From: Chrysemys picta bellii
Lineage: Eukaryota; Chordata; Testudines; Emydidae
Length of the DNA: 64,000 nt
Direction of reading: 5' to 3'
Assembly (NCBI RefSeq): GCF_011386835.1
Contig: NC_088805.1
Coordinates: forward strand, 13,760,836 to 13,824,835
Part shown: positions 34,355-44,480 of the stretch, piece after piece
How positions within the stretch are numbered: position 1 is the first letter of the stretch
Layout of the letters: each line of letters opens with the position of its first letter
Notes under the pieces: model-generated
Told to the model about the DNA's origin: nothing
Seen by the model: the letters and a program-made list of their open reading frames with translations, nothing else
Database searches by the model: none
Translations under genes and position numbers: made by a program

Positions 34355-36190
34355 AATGGAAGCGGGATCGGTGTCTGAACCGAGAGCTCCAACAGCGTGG
34401 TGTACCAATGTTGTCTCGGCCACGCTGGGGCGATCAGAATCACCTGTGCCTGGTCTCTGCGCAATTTGAGCAGTACCTTGTGGACCAGAGGAAACGGAGG
34501 GAAGGCATAAAACAGGTGGTCCTTCCAGGGAAGGAGAAACGCGTCCGAGAGGGAGCCCGGAGCTCGACCTTGCAGGGAGCAGAACACGTGGCACTTCCTG
34601 TTGTCTCGAGATGCAAACAGGTCTATCTGGGGAAACCCCCACTTCTGGAAAACGGAATGTATGATGTCCGGACGGATAGACCACTCGTGTGTTTGAAAAG
34701 ACCTGCTGAGTCGGTCCGCCAGAGTGTTCTGGACTCCAGGGAGGAACGATGCCGTGAGATGGATTGAGTGGGCGATGCAGAAGTCCCACAGGCGAATGGC
34801 CTCTTGGCATAGCATTGACGAACGTGCTCCTCCTTGCTTGTTGATGTAAAACATGGCGGTGGTGTTGTCGATGAGAACTAACACACAGCGGCCACGTAGG
34901 AGATTGAGAAATGCCTGGCACGCCAGGCGCACCGCCATCAGTTCCCGAACATTGATGTGCAGGGCTATCTGGGGTGCAGTCCACAGGCCCTGGGTATGGT
35001 GTTCGTTGAGATGGGCGCCCCAACCCAGGGATGAAGCGTCTGTGACCAGGTGCAGAGAGGGTTGTGGGGCGTGAAACGGCATCCCCTCGCAAACCACCTT
35101 GTGGTCTAGCCACCATGTGAGGGAGGTCAGGACCGAGTTCGGGACCGTGACCACCATGTTCAGGCTGTCCCGATGTGGGCGGTATCTTGATGACACCCAG
35201 GTCTGGAGTGGGCGAAGCCGAAGTCTGGCATGCCTGGTTACGTACGTGCAGGAAGCCATGTGACCCAGCAGGGTGAGGCACGACCTCACCGTGGTAGTTG
35301 GGAAGGCCTTGAGTCCTTGAATGAGGCTCGTGATGGTGCAAAAGCGATTGTCTGGCAGGATGGCTTGTGCACGTCTGGAGTCTAGAACCGCGCCGATGAA
35401 TTCTATTCTCTGGGTAGGTTCTAGAGTGGATTTGTCCTTGTTGAGTAGGATACCCAACTTGTTGAATGTGTGCACTATTATGTGGACGTGATCTCGAACT
35501 TGTTCTTTGGTGCGACCGCGTACCAGCCAGTCGTCTAGGTACGGGAACACCTGTATCCCTTGCCGACGAAGGTACGCTGCCACGACAGCCATACATTTCG
35601 TGAACACCCTTGGGGCCGAGGATAGGCCGAAGGGAAGGACTGCAAATTGGTAGTGCACCTTGCTTACCACGAACCGCAGGAAGCGTCTGTGAGGCGGGTA
35701 AATTGCTATGTGAAAGTATGCATCTTTCATGTCGAGGGCGGCGAACCAGTCTCCAGGATCGAGGGAAGGGATAATGGCCCCCAAAGAGACCATGCGGAAC
35801 TTCAACTTTACTACGAATTTGTTGAGTCCGCGCAAGTCCAAGATGGGTCGCAGACCTCCTTTGGACTTGGGAATGAGGAAGTAACGGGAATAGAATCCCC
35901 TGCCCCTTAACTCCACTGGAACCTCCTCTATGGCCCCCATAGCAAGGAGCGTGGAAACTTCCTGTATAAGAAGTTGCTCGTGAGAAGGGTCCCTGAAGAG
36001 GGACGGGGAAGGGGGGGGAGGAGGGGGGGATTGAAGAAAACTGGATAGCATATCCCCTGTCCACCGTGCGAAGGACCCAACGGTCCGAAGTTATAAGGGA
36101 CCAGGTCCGGTGGAAATGGGAAAGGCGATCCCGAAAGGATGGGGCTGGATCCTGTGGGATGACTGGGGCGCCGTCCTCGACCGCACCTTC
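34216..36190 (-). pseudogene. DIRS reverse transcriptase / RNase H (one frameshift near the N-terminus)
   Basis: From the ATG at 36051 the frame runs 611 residues. RT motifs: ALDMKDAY (catalytic Asp107), LPFGLSSAP (139-147) and YLDD (171-174). RNase H motifs: TDASS (Asp338), VREL (Glu370), IDNTTA (Asp395) and ADRLS (Asp446). Residues 470-550 (IDLFAS, AFPPFP, IAPAWPR) correspond to the methyltransferase-like region described in DIRS1-group elements. The conserved N-terminal part (FRDRL, TSDRWVL, GYAI) lies in another frame at about 36190-36030. The two join across the G-rich tract 36004-36030, so a single-base slip there has probably broken the gene. The core catalytic region itself is uninterrupted. 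Confidence 0.88.
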
Positions 36191-38707
36191 AAAAGTTCTG
36201 CCTGGGGCCTGAAGGTGGTCTAGGTGGCCCCTGGTTCTGACCAGGTTGAGGGCCGGTCCACCTTCTTCTACCACCTCGCCCTCGCCTCCGGGTCGAGTCC
36301 TGTCTCTGACGAGGCGGGGGGGGGTAGAAGCGCTGAGGCTGCGGTCTAAATGGCCTGCGCTGAGGGTCCACAACATGCATCCCCAAGGACCGCATGATCG
36401 TCCTGGAGTCCTTGAGGCTCTGCAGGCGAGAGTCCGTCTTTTCGGAAAACAGCCCTTGTCCTTTGAAGGGCAGATCCTGCAGGGTTTGCTGCAGTTCCTG
36501 AGGCAGACCCGAAACCTGGAGCCAGGAGATCCTCCGCATAGCGATACCTGAGGCCAGGGTTCTCGCAGCAGAGTCCGCTATGTCTAAGGAGGCCTGTAAG
36601 GAGGTCCGAGCCACCTTCTTACCCTCCTCCACCAGGGCTCCAAACTCCTCCCTGGACTCTTGGGGAACCAACTCCTTGAACTTCCCCATAGAGTTCCAGG
36701 AGTTAAAGCTATAGCGGCTCAAGAGCGCCTGTTGATTAGCCGCTCTAAGTTGCAACCCTCCGGCTGAGTAAACTTTACGGCCGAATAAATCGAGGCGCTT
36801 AGCCTCCTTCGATTTGGGCGCTGCGGCCTGCTGACCGTGGCGCTCCCTTGCGTTCACTGATGCCACCACCAGTGAACACGGCTGGGGGTGGGTATACAAG
36901 TACCCGTAGTCTTTAGACGGAACAAAGTATTTCCTTTCCACCCCTCTCGCTGTGGGTGGGATAGAGGCAGGAGTCTGCCATATCGTAGATACATTGGCTT
37001 GTATCGTGCGGATCAGGGGTAACGCCACCCTCGATGGGGCATCCGCTCCGAGGATATTCACGATGGGGTCGTGCACCTCCACTATCTCCTCCGCCTGCAG
37101 GTCCATATTACGGGCCATCCGACGCAGAAGATCTTGGTGAGCCCGAAGATCTATTGGAGGTGGACCTGTGCACGATGTGCCCGCCACTGCCTCATCCGGA
37201 GAGGAAGAGGAAGATGCCTCCGGTGGGACAGGATCCAAGGGAGGGTCCTGGGCTCCCTGCTCCTGGGCCGGAGCATCACCTGCGCTTGAGTCCAGGGCGT
37301 CAGGTGGTGCGGACACGGAAGCCTCCATGCCCCCTGGCGGAGGCCGAGAGATGGTGGACTCCGGGGCCCTTCTAACAGAGTAACCGGAGCGAGAGGTCGA
37401 AGCAACTGGAGCCCCTTGCACCTGATGGTACGCCCACGGGGTCCAAAACGACCAGTGAGAAGGGCCATGAGATGGTCCTCTGTTATGTTCTGCCAATGGC
37501 CCAAGCCCTGTTCCTCGGCTTGCCCTTGAGGGGGGTATGCCGATCTCGAGAGGTCCTCCGAGGAGCGAGACCCCGATCTCGATGGCCATGGCGGTGCCGA
37601 GAGCGTCGAGACGATTCCCGTGGGCTGCGGTGCCGCACGGTGCCGGTCTGGAGATGATCTATCTCCACGCGGTGCCGGCGATCGGTGCCGGGACCGCGAC
37701 CGGTGCCGATGACCTCGTCGGTACCGGGAGTCGGATCTGGACCTCGACGAGGACCTGGAGTATGCCCGGTACCGGGAGCGGCCTCTCGACGTCGAGCGGC
37801 GACCGTAGCGGTGCCGAGAACTACGTCTCGACGTTGATCGGTGCCGACGATCATAGCGGTGCCGAGACGTAGAGCGGTGCCGCGAAGAAGATCTTGGCCG
37901 CGAGTACGACCGGTGCCGAGGTGATATTCGGTGCCGGGACTGCGAGCGGCGTGGGGACCTGCTTCGGGACCTGGATCGGTGCCGAGGTTCCAGCCCTTGC
38001 GATGGAGGGCGCATCAAGGCAGGTTTCCCCCTCGACTGGACCGGGCGAGGCAACGGTGCCGTCGGTGCCGGTGGTTGAGGCGGTGCCGGCTCCGTGAGAG
38101 CTATTAAGTCTCTCGCCGCCGCGAAGGTCTCTGGCGTCGACGGGAGGCACTGTATCACCGCCTGCCTCGGTGGAGACGCCGTCTGCACCGGACTCAACGG
38201 CCTCGGCGCCGGAGTCGACGGTGCTGGAGGCACCTGTTTCCGGTGCTCCACCGGCGTACGCGGCTCTACCCCCGGCACTGGGGGAGCCAGCGTCTTCGGC
38301 ACGGAGGTCCCCGTCTTATGGGCTTTCTTATGCCCTGGGGATAATGACCGGCGCCGAGGCACTTGCTGTGCTTTCGGTGCCGACGAGGTCCGGTGCCGGG
38401 AAGGCTCATCTGACGCCACTCGCGTGGTCGTCATGGCCGGTGCCGCCGGGGCACTGCGCACCGAGGCGCTAGGTGCCGGGGCCTGACTTGTAGATGGAGC
38501 GTCCGGACTAAGTGCCGCCTCCATCAGGAGTTGCCGGAGCCGAAAGTCCCGCTCCTTCTTGGTCCTTGGTCTGAAGGCCTTACAGATCTTGCACTTATCT
38601 GTTTGATGGGACTCTCCCAGGCACTTCAGACAGGAATCGTGCGGGTCGCTCGTGGGCATAGGCTTAGCGCAGGAGGCGCACAGCTTGAAGCCGGGAGCGT
38701 TGGGCAT
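36189..38707 (-). pseudogene. DIRS Gag, approximately 839 residues, one frameshift
   Basis: Start ATG at 38707 (MPNAPGFKLC); the same start is kept in the older copy at 49933. The N-terminus has three Cys-x2-Cys pairs (CASC, CLKC, CKIC), a likely zinc-binding module. Residues 70-240 are Pro/Ala/Ser-rich. A long RS/RH-rich tract follows (about 37560-37980). After WQNITEDHLMALL the frame must shift by one base near 37438-37444 to continue into AYHQVQGAPV. The C-terminal half (about 36189-37440) is ordered, with FVPSKDYGYLY and YSFNSW, and ends in an Arg/Pro-rich tail. Gag would package the RNA. The break is a single-base indel or, less likely, programmed. Confidence 0.88.
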
Positions 38708-38922
38708 GAGCCCGGCCCCGCGGCCGGGGGAGAAAGGGCGAGACGACCCCCTTAATCCCCTGAACTATTATAACAACTAGACAACTATTAAAACTATTGA
38801 ACTATTTAACTATAAACACTAGGACTATAACTATAACTATAACTGCGAATAACGAACTAAGCTAGGGAGAGTGGAGAACAGCTAAGCAGCGCTCCACAGT
38901 TCCAACGACCGTCAGGGGCGGT
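38708..38922 (-). promoter_or_regulatory. DIRS 5' leader
   Basis: Lies between the right terminal repeat and gag. It contains an iterated ACTATA/AACTAT tract at 38762-38850. No open frame. Confidence 0.6.
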
Positions 38923-39103
38923 AAGAAGGAACTGAGGGGGCGCCGGGTCGGCTGGGGTATATATTCAGCGCCATGAAGGCGCCACTCTAGGGGGCTCCAC
39001 AGCCGACCCGCCGGTGTTGCTAGGGTAAAAATCTTCCGACGATCGTGCACGCGGCGCGCACACACCCTAATGGAATGGATATGAGCAAGCACTCGAAGAA
39101 GAA
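38923..39103 (-). repeat. DIRS right terminal repeat (5' end of the element, probable promoter)
   Basis: 38923-39086 is identical to the inverted left repeat. A TATATATTC/GAATATATA box at about 38960 could act as a TATA element for leftward transcription. The outermost bases end GCACTCGAAGAAGAA. Confidence 0.85.
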
Positions 39104-39174
39104 CAATCAGTTGCATACATACAAAATGGGAAATGACTGCCTAAAATGGAGTACTGCAGAAAGAGATCCAGGGG

Positions 39175-39572
39175 CATAGGCGCCAACTCCATGCATGCTT
39201 GAGCCCTGAAGCACCCACAGAAAAAAGAATTAGTAGGTGCTTAGCACCCACCAGCAGCCAGCTCCCTCCTTCCCCCCAGCACCTCCCGTCTGCCAGTGGC
39301 CCTGCCGATCAACTCCTCCCCCTCCCTCTGAGTGCCTCCCGCAATCAGCTGTTCCACGGCATGCAGAAGGCAGTAGGGGAAATGGGAGGAGCGGGGATGG
39401 GACACGTTTGGGGGAGGGGTCATAAATGGGCGTGAAGAGGTGGGGCAGGGGCGGAGTGAAGGCATGAAGAGGCGGGGCGGGAATCTTGGGGGATGGAGTT
39501 GGATGGGGGCAGGGCCTGCGGCAGAGCAGGGGGTTGAGCACTCCTGGGGCTCAGAGGAAGCCGGTAACTGTG
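39175..39572. mobile_element. hAT-like MITE inside the CR1
   Basis: Begins CATAGGCGCCAACTCC and ends GGAAGCCGGTAACTGTG. Flanks TCCAGGGG (39167-39174) and TCTGGGGG (39573-39580) fit a diverged 8-bp duplication, and CR1 sequence is continuous across it. Interior sequence resembles the core of the 54804-55221 element. Confidence 0.75.
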
Positions 39573-40064
39573 TCTGGGGGTCATAGTGGATCACAAGCTA
39601 AATATGAATGAAAAGTAATAGCACTGTTTCAAAAAAAGCACACATCATTCTGGTATGTTTTAGCAGAAATACTATAAGCAAGACACAAGAAGTAATTCTT
39701 CTGCTCTACTCCACACTGATTAGGCCTCAACTGGAGTATTATGTCCAGTTCTGGGCGCCCTATTTCAGGAAAGATGTAGACAAATTGGAGAAAGTCCAGA
39801 GAAGAGCAACAAAAATGATTAAAGGTCTAGAAAACATGACCTATTATGGAAGATTTAAAAAACTGGGCTTGTTTAGTCTGGAAAAGAGAAGACTGAGAGG
39901 GGACATGATAAGTTTTTGAGTACATAAAAGGTTGTTACAAGGAGGAGGGAGGAAAATGGTTATCCTTAACCTCTGAGGATAGGACAAGAAGCAATGGGCT
40001 TCAATTGCAGCAAGGGCAGTTTAGGTTGGACATTAGGAAAAACTTCATGTCAGAGTGGTTAAGC

Positions 40065-40708
40065 CAGAGGTGGGCAAACTACAGCCCGCGGCACCATCCT
40101 GCCCGGCCCTCGAGCTCCCAGATGGGGAGGCTAGCCCCTGGCCCCTCCCCTGCTACCCCCCCTCCCCCTCAGCCACAACGCTGTGCGGTAAGCGCTCTAG
40201 GCAGCAGGGTTGCGTGCTCCAGCTGAGCAGCGCAGTGGTGTGGCTGGCTCCGGCTGTGCGGCGTGGCTCCCAGACATGCTGCTCTGAGCAGCATGGTAAG
40301 GGGGCCGGGGCTGGGGGGGTTGGATAAGGGGCGAGGGGTTCTGGGGGGCAGTCAGGGGACAGGGAGCGGTTGGATGGGACAATCAGGGGATGGGGAACGG
40401 GGAGAGTTGGATAGGTGTGGGATCCCAGGGGGGCCTGTCAAGGGGCGGGGGTGTGGATAGGGGTCAGAGCAGTCAGGGGACTGGGAGCAGGAGGGTTGGA
40501 TAGGGGGCGGGTCCTGGGAGGGGGCGGTCAGGGGACAAGGAGAAGGTTGGGGGTTCTGAGGGGGGCAGTCAGGGGGCAGGAAGTGGGACAGGGTGGATAG
40601 GGGCGGGGACCAAGCTGTTTGGGGGAGGCACAGCCTTCGCTACCCGGCCCTCCATACAGTTTTGCAACCCCAAAATGGCCCTCGGGCCAAAAAGTTTGCC
40701 CACCCCTG
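40065..40708. mobile_element. hAT-type MITE, 644 bp, perfect 8-bp duplication
   Basis: Begins CAGAGGTGGGCAAACTACAG and ends AAAAAGTTTGCCCACCCCTG. GGTTAAGC flanks it exactly at 40057-40064 and 40709-40716. The interior contains a degenerate GGGGGCAGTCAGGGGAC-type array at about 40310-40600. Same family as 24959-25744. Confidence 0.93.
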
Positions 40709-40895
40709 GGTTAAGCACTGGAATAAATTGCCTAGGGAGGTTATGGCATCTCCATCGTTGGAGATTTTTAAGAGCAGGTTAGAGAAACACCTGTTAGGGA
40801 TGGTCTAAATAATATTTAGTCCTGCCATGAGTGCAGGGGACTGGACTAGAAGACCTCTCAAGGTCCCTTCCTGTCCTACGATTTTATGATTTCAC

Positions 40896-41188
40896 TGCAC
40901 ACTTTTTGGTACATTCTGTCAGAAGGAACACACTGTGTATGTGTAAGCAGGATCCATTTTAGCCACTATCCATGCTCATTCTGATCGCAAAGAATGAATA
41001 CATAAGAAAAATAGACAATTGTGAATAAGCATTCCCCTAAACCATATTTCTGCAGTAGTTAGATTAGTAAATCTGACAGATTCCGCTATGCAAAGCAGCA
41101 AGTCACTAATGCAAGCGATGAAGCAACTCCGAAGTCACATATCAATCCAAACAATCTGAATACAATCCAGGCTCTTTCAGAGCAGATG
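40896..41188. other. No recognisable gene
   Basis: No supported feature in this short spacer. Confidence 0.4.
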
Positions 41189-41196
41189 GTTTACAC

Positions 41197-41441
41197 CAGG
41201 GGTCGGCAACGTTCGGCACGCGGCTCGCCAGGGTAAGAACCCTGGCAGGCCAGGCCAGTTTTATTTACCTGCTGACGCGGCAGGTTCGGCCGATCACGGT
41301 CCCCACTGGCCGCGGTTCGCCGTCCCGGGCCAATGGGGGCCGCGATCGGCCGAACCTGCCACGTCAGCAAGTAAATAAAACTGGCCCGGCCCGCCAGTGT
41401 GCTTACCCTGGCGAGCCGCGTGCCAAAAGTTGCCAACCCCG
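41197..41441. mobile_element. Palindromic hAT-type MITE with perfect 8-bp duplication
   Basis: Begins CAGGGGTCGGCAACG and ends TTGCCAACCCCG. GTTTACAC flanks it exactly at 41189-41196 and 41442-41449. Almost the whole 245 bp can fold on itself: the left arm (GGCTCGCCAGGGTAAG, TTTATTTACCTGCTGACG, CAGGTTCGGCCGATC) is repeated inverted in the right arm. Confidence 0.92.
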
Positions 41442-41589
41442 GTTTACACTATCTCCTTGTAGACTGTCAGAGTAAATGTTTCAGCAGACCAATGAACCTA
41501 AGAGATGACAGAGTGACAGTTTTGTGTGTAGATTTAGATGTCTCTGTCCATACTCGCTTGTCCAAAGAGGTGTAACTGAAAGCCATTGA

Positions 41590-41760
41590 AAATTTAGGTT
41601 GACTATCAGGAAAAATTGTTTCAGTGAGTTCTATCAGACTGAAATAGTCTTCCCAGGGAATCAGAGAAATTCCCTCAGTTTATTTAAAATTAGACTGGAC
41701 AAAATACTTGAGAGATACTTTGCCTGCACTGGCAAAGATCTCAATAAGATGCCCCAAGAG
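41590..41760 (+). repeat. CR1 3' fragment, degraded
   Basis: The plus-strand frame reads FRLTIRKNCF then IRLDKILERY, resembling the CR1 ORF2 C-terminal tail (FRLDIRKNF...). Confidence 0.5.
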
Positions 41761-43370
41761 GACCTTCCATCTCTAATTTCTATTCTGTGTCAGCAAACCT
41801 CAACAGCAAATAAAAGCAAAATAGCCAACAATCCCAATTCATTCTGAATAACCTGTTAGGAAAGGCTTAACGTAGAAGGAGTTTGTTTTTCTCAGCTTGC
41901 TTCCTTTGAACTACAGAAAAATAAAGCAAATTCACAAAAGCCAAGTTTGTGAAACTGTTTGTTGAAAGGAGGTGTGCGCACACACCTGCTGAGTGGTAGC
42001 ACTGACAGAAGTACTGCAAATTAGTATGGCCATGGAACTCTTGGAAATGAGCCATTTCGCACTCAAGCTGTACTTGGAACTTCCTTGCTGAATGAGAGAA
42101 TGTAACAAATTTAGTGACTCATAGGAGTAAATGTATAATGCTGACCACAAGTGGACTCTTTCTCTGTTCCTCTCTTCCTACACCTTCCCCAATCCCCTTT
42201 CCAAGAGGCTCACAAAGTTCTCTGATTGATTTGTTAACCCTCTGGAGCTCCAACTACTAGTTATCATGCAAGCTGCAAAATGGATGCATATTATGGCAGG
42301 AATTCCCACCTCCTCCTCATGAGCCGAAGAGTATGGAACAATCACACAATACAATTGTCAAATTTTTTATTCTCTTAATTTTGGCAACACTGCCAAAGCC
42401 AGTGCACTACCATTCATGAGGAGTATTTCTGCTTCAATGTTTACATCTGTAACCCTAAGCAGTGCTACTGCATCCACCCATGAAAAGGCTCCCTAACTAC
42501 TTCACAAGAACAAAATATATTCTACTCTGCCACATCTCCTCTTTCCTCCATCTTAATTTTCACCATATGACCAGTCACACCAGCTTAAAGCCATTAAATA
42601 AAAATTCACTCATGTCTAGGCCCTTCACATTATGATACATACACACTCCCAAAGTACTGTACACAGAACAATCCTGTCTTGGATCATTCTGCTCTCTTCT
42701 GCCCACATAGTTTCTCAGGCACCCTCACACTAGACAATATTTCTTTGTGGCAGGTGCTTAAAACCTTCAGCCAAGATCTGGCAGTGCCAGGAATATTTCT
42801 GATGGCATATGCTGCTTTAATAAAGCAAAATACTTTTCATTACAGGTCCTCTTCCCTTTCAAAGGCTGAACATTCCAATAAATGACCGATTTGCCCAGTA
42901 AATTGGGATATAGTCCCAGTTGCAGCCCCAGGTCATGTCAGGATTTCACAGAGGTAATACAATCTGCCCAGTAGTGGCTGGTTTTTGCATCTACTTGCTA
43001 AGGATCAGCTCCTTTAGCCCCCAAAATAGAATCAGTTCTTACAGGAACAAGGTGCAAGGTTGAAAAATCTTGCTGATAAATCCTGAGCACAAAATAAATG
43101 AATACTAAACTGGCTGTGGCTTTGCAGTTCCCTTCAATGCAAGCTCAGACAGAAGCTCAAGCCTGCCTCAAAAGCATTCTCGCAGTTACGATATACACAG
43201 AATGGGTAGTGGAAATGACATTGAATTACATTGATTACTATCTTAGAATCCTCTTAAAACCAACATATAGCTAGTGAAAACATCTCAACCTAAATTCACA
43301 AAGTGAAAAAAGTACTTCCGTTTAGAAATGGACTGAAGAAAATTGCTTTGCAGTGAACAGTCCTTTGATA
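41761..43370. other. No recognisable gene
   Basis: No supported coding or repeat feature. Confidence 0.4.
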
Positions 43371-43605
43371 AGTTCATGGAGGAAAGGTGCATGAATGGGC
43401 AAAGGCAAAAGTGGCAGGGATGCCACCCCACGTTCCCTAAGCCAAAAACTGGCACTAGATGACATGGGATGAATCGATCAAAATTGTCCTGCGCTGTTTA
43501 TTCCTTCTGAAGCATCTGGTACTGCCCACTCTCAGAAAACAGGATATTAGGCTAGATGAACCATTGGTTTGGCCCAGTATGACCATTCTTATGTTGTTAG
43601 AATCT
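43370..43605 (+). repeat. CR1 3' tail of the GTTCTTATG type
   Basis: Contains TTCTGAAGCATCTGGTACTG, AGGCTAGATGAACCATTGG and GCCCAGTATGACCATTCTTATGTTG, the second CR1 3' end type seen in this window. Confidence 0.65.
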
Positions 43606-44045
43606 GACTGTACATCCATTAAATTCCCTTTCCACAAGGAATACTGCTATCACCCTCATAAAAAGGAGTTAAAAAAAAGTCAAGCATATTTAAAGTCAAT
43701 GAAGTTTCACCTAGCAAAGTTACTCACTTCCTCTCCATTCATACACAGCCACATGCCTGCCTGCACTCACATCTGATGCTACTGAATTTAACAAATGAGT
43801 AACTCTTGTGTCAGGGGTTTTAGACAAAAGCTAGAAGAGTTTATAGGGGAAAGAAGAATGCTGATGCCAGCTACTTAAAAAAAAAGAAAAGTTAAAACTT
43901 GCTTGTTTTTTCTTAATTCTCTTTTTAAAAACACTCTAATAAAAGCTTAATATACGCTATTTCTGGCAAATGTTAATTGAAAGATATGGAAAGATTAATG
44001 TGGCTCTTTTTATTGTTTTCTTTGCTTATGCACCAGTACCACTGA

Positions 44046-44172
44046 TTTCAGAGTAGCAGCCGTGTTAGTCTGTATCCGCAAAAAGAACAGGAGTACTTGT
44101 GGCACCTTAGAGACTAACAAATTTATTTGAGCATAAGCTTTCGTGGGCTACAGCCCACTTCATCGAATGGCA
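44046..44172 (-). mobile_element. Penelope-like 3' end, second copy
   Basis: On the minus strand it carries the same stem-loop, GAAA and mini-stem as 1-150, but the first core box reads TCGATGA instead of CTGATGA. It extends further downstream to CAGACTAACACGGCTGCTAC. Confidence 0.5.
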
Positions 44173-44480
44173 TACAAATCTAATATTAAAATAGAAGTAT
44201 ATATATTTTAAAAGACCAAGACGTATTACACATCATCATCTTCAAAATTCTAGTCACAGTGAAACTACCATTTTTCAGAATTTGAAGGTGTCCCATTAGG
44301 TTAGATTTTTAAAGGAGGTAACTTGAAGTAGTTTAAACGTAAACGGCTCAACAGTTTCTCCTTAAGGTGACAGTCTCCATACCATTTAATTTCTTTTCCT
44401 TTTACTGATATCCTCTGTTCACAGCTGGCAAAGACAAACTATGGAATTTATTCACTGTACATTTGTAAAATGACACATCA
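44173..44480. other. No recognisable gene
   Basis: No supported feature. Confidence 0.4.

Larger units (their letters stand above)
32854..39103 (-). mobile_element. Near-intact DIRS-type (tyrosine recombinase) retrotransposon, 6,250 bp
   Basis: This element has non-LTR-like architecture with inverted terminal repeats, an internal complementary region, gag, RT/RNase H and a tyrosine recombinase, with no aspartic protease or DDE integrase seen. The edges are fixed by three independent signals. CR1 sequence is continuous across the two ends. A 164-bp inverted repeat is identical at both ends. The internal complementary region at 33099-33197 equals the reverse complement of the right end joined to the left end. 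There is no target duplication, as expected for recombinase-mediated insertion of a circle. High CpG content and identical repeats indicate a recent arrival. Transcription would start in the right repeat and run leftwards. Two frameshifts make this copy probably non-autonomous. Confidence 0.95.
32480..40895 (+). mobile_element. CR1 LINE fragment interrupted by DIRS and two MITEs
   Basis: CR1 ORF2 sequence runs at 32480-32853, includes a degraded FADDTKL region near 32700 (KFADDTKLG-like) and reaches KCKVLHLGRK. It stops at GGAAGGAA (32846-32853) and resumes at CAATCAGTTGC (39104). It continues to 39174, breaks for a MITE, resumes at 39573 with HLEYCVQF-like and RATKMIKGLENM motifs (39720-39920), breaks for a second MITE at 40065, and ends at about 40895 with the ATTTTATGATT tail. 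The pieces line up in the order expected of one CR1 copy, which sets the order of events. Confidence 0.88.

Noticed and set aside
33215..36376. A single 1,053-residue open frame on the minus strand
   Set aside because: Only about the last 379 residues (recombinase) and a short stretch near 36190-36030 (RT N-terminus) look like real protein. The middle is a shadow of the RT/RNase H frame.
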